From Polychytrium aggregatum (Eukaryota > Chytridiomycota > Chytridiomycetes > Polychytriales): a stretch of 64,000 bases of DNA. Within the stretch, counting starts at the first letter, position 1; each line of letters begins with the position of its first letter. Under the pieces are notes generated by a model. That model did no database searches and was not told where the DNA came from. It saw only the letters and a list, made by a program, of their open reading frames with translations. Where the stretch lies: NCBI RefSeq assembly GCF_025602895.1, contig NW_026516225.1, positions 558,001 to 622,000 on the forward strand. Reading direction: 5' to 3'. The translations under genes and the position numbers were made by a program. Below, in pieces: positions 9,647 through 21,259 of the stretch.

Positions 9647-12040
9647 CCAAGAAATCTTCCTCGGCCGTGCGCCAGTTCACCTGGGCCGAGATCGATGAAT
9701 CTCGCCCCAAGGAATTCAACGTCAAAGGCGCCTCGACCAAGGGCCCTGTCTACATCGTCATCGACGGCAAGGTTTACGATGTCGGCGGCGATTTTGTTCG
9801 CTGGCATCCTGGTGGTGCCGTGATCATCTCCCAGATGGGCAAAGATGCCTCCTGTATGTATGCCTGTCGTGTCTGTCGTTGTATCGTATCGTCGTTGTAT
9901 CGTCGTTGTATCGTATCGTCGTTGTATCGTCGTTGTATCGTCGTTGTATCGTCGTTGTATCGTCGTTGTATCGTCGCAGTTGCTCTCTCGCCATCTCGGG
10001 CTTGGCTTTCTCATCCGCTCATACCGTTCGTCTTTGCTTACCGCCCACGACCCATAGCTGCCTTTGAGGTGTTCCATCCCGAGTCCGCCTACGAGACTCT
10101 GGCCAACTTTTACGTCGGAGATCTCAAGGACGGAGAGCCCTCCAAGCAGAATGGTGGGTCCCTCGTCCTCTGTCGCGCTCGTCTGGTCTGCTGCACCCAT
10201 ACTGTCGCTTTATCCTCCTATTGTTCGTCTCGGGCTAACTATCCAGCTATTGCGGTCCGGGTGCGCCCTCTGCTGCTCTGCATCACCAACTAGATTTCGC
10301 CCACGAGATCAAGCAGCTTCGCGCCAAGTTCGAGAAAGCAGGCTACTTCAAGTCCAGCAAGCTCTTCTACGCCTACAAGATCCTCAGCAATCTGGCGCTC
10401 CTGTCTGCCTCCTTGGGCACCTTGGCTTATCTGGGCAACAACCTTGTCGGAATCGTTTTTGCGGCCGTGTGCATGGGCCTCTTTTTGCAGCAGTGCGGTA
10501 AGGATCTCGTCCATTGCCGACTTTGTCATCCGGTGTCTTGCGCGATTCCGCTGTCTCTGCCCGCGCTTTCTGGGTCTTTGCGATATCCTCATCTCTGCTG
10601 CTTTTTTTGCCTCCTGCTCCCTCCCACAGGCTGGCTCGCCCACGACTTTTTGCACCACCAGGTCTTCGAGAATCGTGCTATCAACAACGCCTTTGGCTAT
10701 GTCATCGGCAACGTTGCCCAAGGTACGCATTCGCGGCGACCCCTTGCTCATCCTCGCTCATCCTCGGCAAACTCTCGGTACAGCAGACCCGTTCTTGAGA
10801 GCCTGCGGCTGATCCATTCTGGTCGTCCTCAGGTTTTTCCGTCGCTTGGTGGAAAAACAAGCACTGCACCCACCACAGCGCCCCCAACATCCATCAGCAG
10901 GACCCCGATATCGACACGATGCCTTATCTCGCCTGGTAAGCAGTCGGCCGTCCCGTCATCGGCCGCCATTGATCCTGCTCCGTTTCGTGTTGATCCTCTT
11001 TCTGCTTCACACTGTCGGTCGTATTACGCGGCCATATCAGCGGAGGCAAGCCCCCGCATGGGCCATGTCGTTACAGAACGGCTTTGCAGGAGCATCTCAC
11101 CCCGGGAACGACACCAACGGTAGCTAATGATGCGCACCATGCCGTCTTGCTCCAGGTCCGAGCATGCCCTCGAACTCTTCAGCGACTTCAAGGATGACAC
11201 CGTCGCCCGCTTCCTGGTTTCTCGCCAGTCGATCCTCTACTTCCCGATCCTGTCGCTGGCCCGCATCCCCTGGGCGCTGCACTCCATTCTGTTCGTCCTT
11301 CCCGGCCACTCCGAATGCGTCGTCTCGGACCCCACCATGCTGCTTATCGAGCGATCGACGCTGGCGATCCACTGGGTCTGGTACCTGGGCACCGCCTTCT
11401 ACTTCTTGTCGCCTCTGCACGCCCTCCTGTACATCCTCTTGTCACAGACCGTTGGTGGCCTGTTCCTGGCCTCAGTCTTCTCGCTCAACCATGTGAGTAG
11501 CACCACCAGGCCCGTTCACGCCTCGATCAACTACTACCCCCCTTTGCGCATCCCATGCAAATGACTGACTGACTTTCTACCACGTCAATCAATTCCTGGA
11601 TCCAGAACGGCATGTCCATCTACGACGACGTCACCGGCAAGGACATTGAGTTCTACCAACTGCAGGTCGACACTGGCCGCAACGTCACCCCGACCCATTT
11701 CAACAACTGGTTTACCGGTGGTTTGAACTTCCAGGTATGTGTTGTGCCAAGCAAAGCCCTCCCGCTCGCTGCTGCCGCTACGTCGTAAGCACTCATGCTA
11801 CTGAGCTAACCACCCCCCCCCTCCTCGATCACGGACTCCACCTCAAAGATCGAGCACCATCTTTTCCCCACCATTCCTCGCCACCACATCGGCAAGACCG
11901 CCCCCGATGTCATGGCCGTCTGCAAAAAGTACGGCATCCCGTACCACTCAACGTCGTTTTCGGGTGGCATCCAGGAGGTTGTCAGCCGTTTGGGCGTCAT
12001 CGGCAAGATGTCTGTCAAGATTGCTCAGATGAAGCAATAG
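9647..12040 (+). CDS. Front-end fatty acid desaturase with N-terminal cytochrome b5 (5' exon missing)
   Basis: Introduces a double bond between the carboxyl end and an existing double bond of an acyl chain (delta-5, -6 or -8; which one cannot be told from sequence), in the ER membrane. Eight exons keep phase: 9647-9853, 10058-10153, 10294-10497, 10630-10722, 10833-10935, 11156-11492, 11606-11734, 11849-12040 (about 452 residues). The cytochrome b5 domain with heme motif HPGG ends in the first two exons. Histidine boxes follow: HDFLHHQ, HCTHH and QIEHH. The Gln in the last box is the hallmark of front-end desaturases. Hydrophobic segments lie between boxes 2 and 3. A strong acceptor (ccctgttttcag) precedes 9647 and no in-frame ATG follows it, so a short first exon with the start codon lies upstream and is unresolved. 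Confidence 0.93.
9872..9974 (+). repeat. Tandem repeat inside a desaturase intron
   Basis: About eight units of cgttgtatcgt (11 bp, some shortened to gtatcgtat) fill half of the first recognised intron (9854-10057). Confidence 0.9.
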
Positions 12041-12830
12041 GGACCGCGATTTTCTTCTTTTCCCCTCCTCCCTACCCCTTACGCTTTCCATCAGCGATCC
12101 GAATAACAGAAGGAGCTCTGCAACATAGCTTGACGATGTTTTTTTTGGTTCGGTAATAGAGCGGCCTGCAATAGCAAACGACGACTCTCCGTTGGGAACA
12201 TCACCCTGTATTCTGTGTAATGGGGAGTGGGCGCTCGTTGCGACAGCACATATGCCTTGCTCCGGTGAAATGGATGAGGATCGACGAATTGTACCGTACC
12301 AGCGATATCAGTCCGATGATGCCCAGGCACTTGCCACGGCCGAGATGGAGACGATTGCGACGACAAGCCAAGCCAAGCCAAGCCAACAACTCTCGATCCC
12401 ATGCACAAGATGTGGCTGTGCGGTGCCCGTGTCATACCGATTCGCTGGCACATCACACCCAGGATAATCAACGTGCGCTCCGCCTCGATCCGGATTCACC
12501 CACCGATGGGGAGAGATCTGAGGCATCGAACCTATCGCGACATCTGCGGCCCTTCCAGCTCTGATTTCTAGCCTGCCCATGAACCCGCTAACATCCGTCC
12601 CGCAACGACGCTGCTCGTGGACCGCACACTCTGGAGCATTCTTCAATGGCACCGCGAATGAATTCGCAGTGGCTTTGATTGTGGCTATTAACTCCGAAAC
12701 TGGGCGGCAGTGGAGCTCGATAATCATCCTACAGCCCGATGACCACCACACTACTCGCCCCGATCATTGGCGGCGGACTGGGCTGGAGTTGAAGGGGCGC
12801 TCGGATCGATCGGCTGTCGATGTGAGGTTG
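12041..12830. other. Intergenic between convergent genes
   Basis: The stretch separates the 3' ends of the desaturase and the NLR-like gene. No conserved ORF was seen. A short agcca repeat lies at 12367-12388. It should hold both terminators. Confidence 0.5.
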
Positions 12831-15800
12831 TCAGTGGTGGTCAGCAATGCAGGTGCCAGCACAGGCCAAGGAATCCGATGCGGCACGAGAACTCACCCGG
12901 ATAATGATGGGGTGGGATGGCAACGTAATACTCATCATGGCCAATCCATCGTTAGCGGTGAAGAGTCGCATATCACTTCCATCACTGTTGCTCCACGCGA
13001 AGAAGGAATGTGGCACTTTGATGGCATGGATTCTGTGGCGGAGCCATTGCGGGGCGCTATTCCGGTCGATCTCAATCCATTCCGATGCGATTGGCGGGTC
13101 CGACGCAGCAACATGGTCGCAGTCGAGATCGGTGGAGCGAATAAATCTGTTGCCGCGAAGCACCCAGACGATGGTGTTGCCTCCGTTGTCGTGAGTTGTG
13201 ATTGCATTCCCATCCGGACGAATGGCGACGGATGTTACTCCCTGTTGGTGGCCCTCAAGAGTCTGCATGAGACGGCCAGTGGCGGCATCCCATACAATCG
13301 TAGACCCATCGAGCGCCCCAGATACTATCCATTTGCCATCGGGGGAGATGGTGGCAGAGCTCACCCAGTCAGAGTGGCCTTCAAGAGTCAATTGCGGCGT
13401 ATCCGTGACAACGTCCCACACCTTGATGGTCTCGTCGAGCGATCCAGAAACCATCCACTTCCCGTCGGACGAGACTGACACTGAAGAAACGGAGGATGTG
13501 TGTCCCTCGAGGATGTGCTTCAGTTGGCCGGTGGTGGCTTCCCACACCCTGATGGTGCTGTCACCTGAGCCGGACGAAATCCACTCGCCGTCGGGCGAGA
13601 CGGCCACAGCGGTCACAATCGATGAGTGTCCCTCGAAAGTATGATGTAGATCACCTGTATCTGCATCCCACACCTTGACAGTGGTATCGTCGGAGCCAGA
13701 CACGATCCACTTGCCATCAGGCGAGATTGCCACGGAGTTAACCGAACTTGAGTGTCCTTTGAGTGTGCGCTTCAGCTGGCCAGCGGTGAGGTCCCATACC
13801 TTGATAGTCTCATCGAGTGAGCCAGAGACGACCCACTGTCCGTCGGGCGAAATCGCCACAGAGTTGACCGGACCCGTGTGTCCTTCGAGAGTGAGCCAGA
13901 CCTGGCCCGTGGTGATATCCCATACCCTGACGGTCTTGTCCCAAGAGCCAGACACAGCCCACTTGCCGTCGGGTGATGCAGCCGTGGCATTTACCCAGTT
14001 GTGATGCCCTTCGAGGGTGTGCTTCACTTGGCCCGTGGTGGCATCCCACAACTTGATAGTCTTGTCATCCGAACCAGAGGCGATCCACCTGCCATCTGGC
14101 GAGATCACCACGGAGTTGACATTATCCGTATGTCCTTCGAGAGTGATCTTCAGCTGGCCCGTGGTAGAGTCCCAGATCTTGATGGTGTTGTCACCAGAGC
14201 CAGAGACAATCCACTTGCCATCGGGTGCAATGGCGACCGATGAAAAAGTGTGTCCCTGTCCAATAATTGTCATCTCACACGGATCCCAGGTGGGTGCTGG
14301 ACCAGCCGTGACCAGGAACGGGATCTTGTCCTCGAGCTGGGTGGCATATGTCTTGTAGATCGCCGTCTCCTTCGGTGTGAATGCATATCCCGAGTTGTAC
14401 ACCTGTGGTGCACTCTTGATGATCGGATCGGCAAACTCGCGGATGAATCGATACGTGTCCTTGACCAGTTCCTTCGTGGTGTCGTCGACGATGGTGCTGG
14501 GTGCCTTGGCGATCACTCCTCGCAGCACAGCCAGTTGCTCGATGATCGGCTTGACCACATGTGTGAGCGACCCACACTCGAGCCAGAAGAACACATGTGT
14601 CTTGACGAACCGAGTGAGCACCGCTGCCACATCGACCATCTCGGCCGACTGCCACACCGGACTCGACTCGGCCACTCCGTCCACACACCACACAAAGTGT
14701 GTGATCCAGTGGGCGACGCTGTATCGCAGCGACGGTGTGATCTTGGCTGCAACCCTGTCCTCTAGGTCAGCGATCTTGTCGTGAAAGTCGTAGATCTCGC
14801 AGATGTTGATCACCGGCTCGTGCGAGAGGATCACTCCGAGACATCCCTTGGCAAACACCGTGTGGAACGAGGTCGACACATGCCACTGATGGCCAGTCGA
14901 TGCATCGCCGAGGAGATAGTCCGCCACCGACTTGTGGTTGAACTTGACCTCGGTGTTGGTGGACTGGCTGTCTCGGGGACCCAGTCCATTGGCGCCAGGA
15001 TCGAGGACCAGACTGAGGCTCTTGAGACACTCGCGAACGACGCCGATCTCGAGTCCAAACACATCGGCGATGATCTGCGGGGTCAGGATCGACTGGGCCG
15101 TGGTGATTGCCGACACCACCGTGACCAGCTCGGCCGGGTGGCTCGATTGCGAGTGGATCTTGGCGAATGTCTTGTGGTACAACTGGCCGACATCGGCGGC
15201 GCTGTCGTTGATGTCCTTGATCGTGGCGAGTGTCACTGGGCCGTCTGTGGATGCTGCGTCGACGGTGTTGAGGATCAGGTTGATCCACACGAATGTCTTG
15301 GACTGGTCCAGCAGGATGGCGACTGCCTCGGTGCGGTTCGAGTCACTGAGAATGTCATACACTCGAAGTCGGTGGTGGATGAACACCTCGAGGTCGCGGA
15401 TGTTCTCCTCGCTCGAGGGCTCGATCGTCTTGGTCGGGACTCCATCGAATGCTGCCTTGATGTCCTCCTCGGGACGAGATGTCAGCAGCAGCTTGAGCCA
15501 CGGACGGGTCTTGTTCAGCTCGACAAAGCGCCAGGCAAGCAGACTGAGCAGCTGGTCGCGCGGAGAACACTCGTCGAGTGCATCCACCAGGATCATCACC
15601 GATCCCTTGGGTCTGTAGTCGCCAATGGCTTCGAGTGGATCCTCAATCACGGCCTTGAACAGATCGGGGATGCTCATCTTATCGAGGTCGTCCTTGGTGT
15701 GGCCAGCATCGAGGAGCTTGCGGCCGATCGGCGAGTACCATTTGCACAGACCGTATGCGATGGTGTTCAACACAATTCGTGGATCGCTCTTGCGGACATC

Positions 15801-17311
15801 GTTGTACTTGAGGAACAGCGCCGACACCAGCTGGTTGGTGGCTGTGAGGATGTTGGCGATCTGGGCGGCTGCGACAGACTTGCCCACTCCAGCAACGGCA
15901 TTGACCCACAGGACAGTGTCGGTGGTGTCCTGGTTGACCCAGTCGGTTGTTTGGTCAAACAGCCACTGGCGGGTGCCCTCGACATACAGATCCTCGAGTG
16001 CCCTTCTGTCCAGGGTCGAGTCGATGGGATCGAGGAGGGATCGCAGGAGCAAGTCTTGTTCGGCAGTGAGCTGGATGGGCCCGCCTTGGTGGTATGTTGC
16101 TCCTTGGTCTGCAGCAGTCTTGGTCTTGGTGACAAGCTCTCGTAACCCAGGAACGAGTCTGGAAGCACCATGAGTCAGCGATAGGAAGTGGTATCCACAA
16201 GGAGACATTCACACTTACTGTCTGAGAGCGGCTGTATCGACAGCCTTGAGTGCTTGGAGTTTGAACAGCTCCTTGAATGTCTGCTGGACAGTCATCGGCT
16301 GATTATCGAAGAGTGGACTGGATTTGTGCGCCGGAGGAAAGTCAGGGAACTTGTTAACTGGCGGAAAATACTCCTTCTTGAGGGTCTCGTCGCCGAACTT
16401 GCGAGTGGACCACATGAGGACAGGCTGAACGATGACGGGGTGGTCGGTGGCGGCGGTGTCTTGCATCAGCTTGAGGGCATGCTGGATCTGTGGATGGACG
16501 AGTGAATGTGAGTTATGGTTCGACAAACGAGACCACGATCAGCACCCGACCCACCTCGAGGAACTGATTGTCGGGCCAGACATGTGCGTTGAAGGTGCGC
16601 TTCAGACCGTCCTCGGAGAGAATGACGATGATGACGCAGGACTTGTAGAGACCGTTGATGAAACCCTGCTCCCAGTCCATGCCGTTGCAGAGACACTGGA
16701 TGTCGAGGTATGGATGGAGCGCCGTGTGGCCTCGAGGGGTTGTGGCCAGGGTCCCATGCAGCGACGATGCATTGACAGCGTCGCTCTCGACCCGGTAGCT
16801 GGGGAAGGACGGTCGGTCAGTTGGTGCGGAACAGGCGAATGTGGTGTCGCTCTGATGCTGGATATCAACGCCACCTGATGAAGACTTCGTGAGACGTAAA
16901 GTTGTTCTGGCAGACCCAGCCATCCAGAGGGTGCGCTGGAACGTAGTCGTTGGCAGTGAGGACTCTGGTGGGCTCCTGAACAACGACTTCGTTGGGCTGG
17001 GACTGGGGTGGCGGCTGTGTGTGTGTCTGCGAGGATGTCGGGATTGCGCTTTGGGTATGGGTCTGCTCGTGCTGCTTCTGCGCCATCTGGAGCTTCTTGA
17101 TGGCGCCGGGCTTCATTCCAATCTCCTTCATGTCAGACACCTCAAGGGCGAGCAGCTGAAGCGGCCAACAGTCAGCACCGCGATATGCAACAGGACATCT
17201 GCTGCAGAGTTCGCTCACCAGGTCGACGCTGTCGTATTCGTTCTCCAGGAAGACATCCTTGTATTTGGCCAGGTCTGCTTGCCTGAGGAACTCGTCAAAG
17301 GGGTCGTCCAT
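12831..17311 (-). CDS. SAM-TIR-NACHT-WD40 protein (NLR-like)
   Basis: Five exons keep phase: 17311-17219, 17155-16875, 16798-16555, 16487-16219, 16158-12831 (1404 residues). Residues about 1-62 form a SAM domain (DLAKYKDVFLENEYDSVDL, then GMKPGAIKKLQMA). After a Gln/Pro/Thr linker, a TIR domain starts at about residue 119 with HEVFISYRVESD, formed exactly across the second intron, and contains the MDWEQGF segment. Glu168 there matches the position of the catalytic Glu of SARM1-type TIR NADases. A NACHT/STAND NTPase follows, with Walker A GVGKS (386-390) and Walker B ILVDALDEC (about 485-493). Nine WD40 repeats span about 930-1290, most with very similar GH...SPDGKWIVSGS...WD units, then a tail of about 115 residues. 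NACHT-WD40 proteins of fungi act in non-self recognition and cell death; a TIR effector would act by NAD hydrolysis. The function is inferred, the domain order is seen. The ATG follows a ttgcag, so a further 5' exon is possible. Confidence 0.9.
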
Positions 17312-18240
17312 CTGCAACCAGGGAGCGGGGTGAGTTGCGCATCGTGGACATGCACGGGCTCTGGGCCATCGAAGGAGACGGACCTGCTGGGTCGGCTTGG
17401 CACGTTGGGATGCTGGGACGGTGGGATATTGGGATGTGTCTGATGCCGGGGAGACCAGACCCGGGCCTTGTGGATTGTCTCCCTTGCTGCTGACTTGGCC
17501 CTTGTATCCAATCTGGCTCGATCCAGTGGCGGATCGAATCATCAGCCCGAGCTGTGATTGGCGGAATGCCACCAATCAGCGACGCTCACCATTCCTTGGC
17601 TGTGGATGCTGTCGATGCGCAATCCGTATCGCACCACGCCCAGGATCCGCAAGGTCCACCACGCTGCCGTCCATCGTCAGTATGGATCGCATGGATGATC
17701 TCGTCGATCCTGCCTATTCGGAAAGTGCTGCGTGTTGATCGCATTCTGTCGTCGGCTTGGCGCTCTCAGTTACGATGCCAAATGAGCATTGTCTGTCCCA
17801 CTGGGTTCCCTGGCGGCTGTTTCTTGGTGCGCCTGCATCACTTTTATAACTTTCGCCGACTGCACCGCATTCACCACTCGCATCGCTTGCACCACCTGCA
17901 TCACACCACTCCTCGGATGACTTCGGCCACCCCCATCCCGCCGTTTCCCGCCAAATGCCGGCTCGCACTTGTCTCAACCCCGGGCTCATTTGGCGGCTCC
18001 CAGCCTGGCCGCCGATTCCTCGCGCAGGACTGTACAATCCATCGGAATGGGATTCACCATTCGTGTTGAAGCACGCCTCGATCGCAAATTCAGCCTGTGA
18101 ACTTCGACGCATCATCCGACCATACTGTGTCTCATTCGACCTGTGCGATTGCATCCATAGCCTCGCACACCACCCACACACCATTCGCATACCATTCACA
18201 CATCAGCTGACGACATCGCATTCGTCTTAGAAGCAGCACC
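17312..18240. other. Divergent intergenic region
   Basis: It separates the start of the SAM-TIR-NACHT-WD40 gene (-) and the mannosyltransferase gene (+), so it should hold both promoters. A pyrimidine-rich catcac/caccac stretch lies at 17855-17915. Open frames in it do not look like protein domains. Confidence 0.5.
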
Positions 18241-20222
18241 ATGAAGCTGCCCATGCTCTCGTTCAGGCTAGTGCGTCCCCTGATCGTCTTCTTCAAGAGA
18301 TGCATGTTGCTGGTCTTGATCTCCATTGTGCTGTGCTTGGTGCACATTGGGCTTCAGAGGTATCGTCGTTTCCCACGTGTCGGTCACAAAGTCATCAGGA
18401 ATATGCGCATTGCTTGATCATATCGGAATTCCGGGCTGTTGGGTTGCTGGACCTTGACGAGCGATTCGCCATGCGACGAGCTGGATCACCAAGCGCTGAT
18501 CCGCCGCCAATTCATCGACAGGATCTCTGCGATCGACCTGGAGGAGAGTCTCCAAGTCACTGCCATGGCAGGCCCTCCTCCACTCCATGACCCGCATCCA
18601 GATCGGCCACTACTGACTTATCCATCCACCGCATTGGCCCCCAAGCCAGTCTCTGTGGACGGCCCCGGGCCAGCACTCTCCAAGCTCGATGTGCTCATGG
18701 CCGAGTTCCGAGAAAGCAACACTTCGCTGGCGAGAAACGACTTGCGTGGACTTGCACAGCGATGTCGGCTCTTCCGAGACCTCTTTTCGATTGTCTACGA
18801 TGCACGCGGACGCAGACATGCCGATGCTTCAGTGCGGGCCGATGGAGATGCCAGGCTGCATGATGTCGAAGCCGCCCTGGGATCGCTGGAACGCACCCTG
18901 TTCCCGTTCTTTCGCCACGACCGTCGCATCAACTCGGTTCCAAAGCTGCTGCAGAGCTTCAGGGACCAGCGCGGCATTGTGATCTCGGTGGGAAACACAC
19001 ACTATCGGTTTGCCCTCCACCTCGTCACGACGCTTCGCGAAGTACTCGGCTGCAGTCTCCCGATCGAGATGTACTATTACGGCAGCGGCGATCTGGATGC
19101 CGACAAGATCCAGACGCTCCGCAGCATCGGCGGGGCCGGTGGGATCAGCGTCATCGATATCTCGTCAATGCTCGGGCCCGTGGAGGTGAGCGGGTGGTTC
19201 ATTAAGCCGCTCATGATCCTGCTCTCGACCTTCCGCGAGGTCATCTTCATGGACGCCGATGCGCTGTTCCTGCAGGAACCAAGCGTACTGTTTCAGCACA
19301 AGGGCTATCTCCAGACCGGAGCGCTGTTCTTTCGGGACCGCAGCATGCAGTTTGACGCCGAAACGGGGCGATATAGCAGCTACGTCCGCAACATCATCGG
19401 GGAGCCCTCCGAATACGCCATGAAAGGCCGCATCTTCCGGCACCTGAGCATCTACGAGATGGACTCTGGCGTGGTGGTGCTTGACAAGGCCCGCACGGCC
19501 CACGAGCTGCTGCTGATTTGCTTGATGAACACGGACTACTTCAACTCGGACTTTATCACAGTGTTCCACGGTACGTAGTCTGTGGTGTGTGCTGTGTGGT
19601 GTGTGCTGTGTGCTGTGTGCTGTGTGCTGTGTGCTGTGTGATGGGACTCGACGAGATGATCGATCAATTGATCGGGTGGATATCAGTTGGCTCGGTGAGG
19701 AGGATCGAGTTGGTGGTCGACATTCACCATGGGATTCCGATTGCGATTGCTCACGATCGTTCACACATCGTCACACTCCGCATCATTATTCCCACTCGCT
19801 GCTACACCAACCAACCAACCAACCAACCAGGCGACAAGGAGACGTTCTGGGTTGCCTTCGAGGCCATGGGATCGCCGTATTACTTCAACCCGCCGGGCGG
19901 GGGAGCACTTGGGTATCTCGAAGAAGGTACAGGTCGCATCTGCGGCAGCCTCTATCATCCCGACGAGCACATGGACCCATTGTGGATCAACGGCGGTATC
20001 GTCGTCAACAAACGAGTCAAAGTGCTGTCGCCCATGAACCTGACGCACTGGGCCGTCGACACAACCTGGACTGATGTCGGCTGGAGCTGGGAGACAGAAA
20101 CGACCCCGCTTTGTATGGTTCCTCCACTCCCGCATAGTCAGGTTGGAAGACTGAGGGGAAGGTATTTGAAAAGAGCCCACAGCTTGATAAGGACATGGAA
20201 TCGTCTGAATCCCAGCAGTTAA
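18241..20222 (+). CDS. MNN1/MNT-type alpha-1,3-mannosyltransferase-like
   Basis: Three exons (18241-18359, 18462-19570, 19831-20222) keep phase and give 539 residues. Exon 1 encodes a type II signal anchor (basic RLVRPLIVFFKRC, then LLVLISIVLCLVHIGL), as expected for a Golgi glycosyltransferase. The luminal part has GIVISVGNTHYRFALHLVTTL, then REVIFMDADALFL with the metal-binding DAD/DxD motif (about residue 300), a Gly/Tyr-rich acceptor region, and DKETFWVAFEAMG, the conserved block of the fungal Mannosyl_trans3 (MNN1) family. It would add mannose to protein O- or N-glycans. The first intron's acceptor (gacgag) is weak but phase-correct; the second intron carries tandem repeats. Family call is good; linkage specificity cannot be read. 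Confidence 0.87.
19578..19640 (+). repeat. gtgctgt tandem repeat in an intron
   Basis: About seven units of gtgctgtgt/gtgctgt within the second mannosyltransferase intron (19571-19830), which also ends in a (caac)n run at 19805-19830. Confidence 0.85.
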
Positions 20223-21259
20223 CTTTTGCAACTTGAACGAGCGCGGTTTACAGCACGCGCAAAAACGAAACGAAACCCTCTGTGTTTGAGCCAGTGTCAT
20301 CTTTCCCTTGGCCCTGAATACACCTCTCCATCACCACGAACAAACAGCGTGTCCAGCGAGGCCGACATTGTGATCGCCGTTGGCAAGGCATTACGGCGAC
20401 AGACAAGAGCCATGCGCCCAGTCCCAGGAGATTGCGATTCGCTCAGCACTCTGGGCAGTTGTGGTGACGGAGGGGCGACCGATGGCTTTGCTCGGATGCA
20501 GCCAAGGTGATCCGTTTTGAGTGGAAAGGCCAGCTGGAGGCAGGCTTTCGCAGCCGACGGCAGAAGATGACAGGAAGCGACTCGCTTTCTCAGAGTACAC
20601 TTTATTCAGAAAAAAAACGGGACAACATAGCCGTTTCCATGAACAGGTAGTATGTGCTGTGCTTGCGTCAAGCAAAGCCACAAGAAATAAAACAGATCAC
20701 TTTGGCAGCCTCCGAGTGAAGACCGCCGGTCGCTCTCCGATCTCCACAATCGACCTGCATACTGTGATCATGTTGCGCGCCGCATTGACGTCGCGATTCC
20801 ACACCGTCTGGCGAATGGTCATGGCCAGCGCGCGATAACATTGGGTAACAAAATATTCGATGAATGGTCAAAATCCCGGGTGTCCCGTTTTTTATTGGAT
20901 TGCCTGTAAAGTGTAAGATCACGACCGTTCAGACCATGATTGTCATCGGGCCCACGAGTGCACTGATCATGGCGGCTTGTGGTGCCATCACGTTCCACTA
21001 TCACCACCCGATACCAGTCCAAGTGATATGCAATTGCGATATATTTCTGCTGGAGCAATAGTGCCTTCCGCAATACGACCGCTCACACTTCTCAGCAGCC
21101 CTGTCAATGTGGCTCGTTGCCTCACCGCCGTCACCGCCATTGAAGTGTGATACTCGGTCCAGGCTTTAATAAGACACGCATCTACCAGTCGTTGTTTGCA
21201 TCGAATCGGATGCGCATAAGGCCAAGACGAAGAGGGAGAGGAATCGTCCATCGAGATCT
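20223..21259. other. Region between convergent genes holding a decayed Fanzor element
   Basis: Both flanking genes end here. No intact gene is present. It contains the relic at 20601-20950 and, further left near 20262-20330, a stretch (aaaacgaaacgaaacc ... cctgaatacacc) resembling the inner left side of the MITE-like element at 33514. Confidence 0.6.
20601..20950 (-). pseudogene. Fanzor/TnpB-like nuclease relic (C-terminal part)
   Basis: On the minus strand, 20801-20769 encodes WNRDVNAARNM, the RuvC-III/C-terminal signature of TnpB and Fanzor RNA-guided nucleases (the Asp in RDVNAARN is catalytic in the family). The frame continues as ITVCRSIVEIGERPAVFTRRLPK to a TGA at 20699-20697. Upstream coding is broken by stops and frame changes, so this is a dead fragment. 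Just 24 bp past the stop is a perfect hairpin (gcttg-acg-caagc, 20661-20673), and about 70 bp past it a TGTCCCGTTTTTTTTCTG motif (20601-20624) like the end of the copy at 27.8 kb. A second tgtcccgttttttattgg lies in opposite orientation at 20881-20903, giving an inverted pair. Confidence 0.75.

Noticed and set aside
14781-16145. 454-codon plus-strand frame opposite the NACHT region
   Set aside because: Antisense shadow; the minus frame has Walker motifs and WD40 repeats, this one has no domain.
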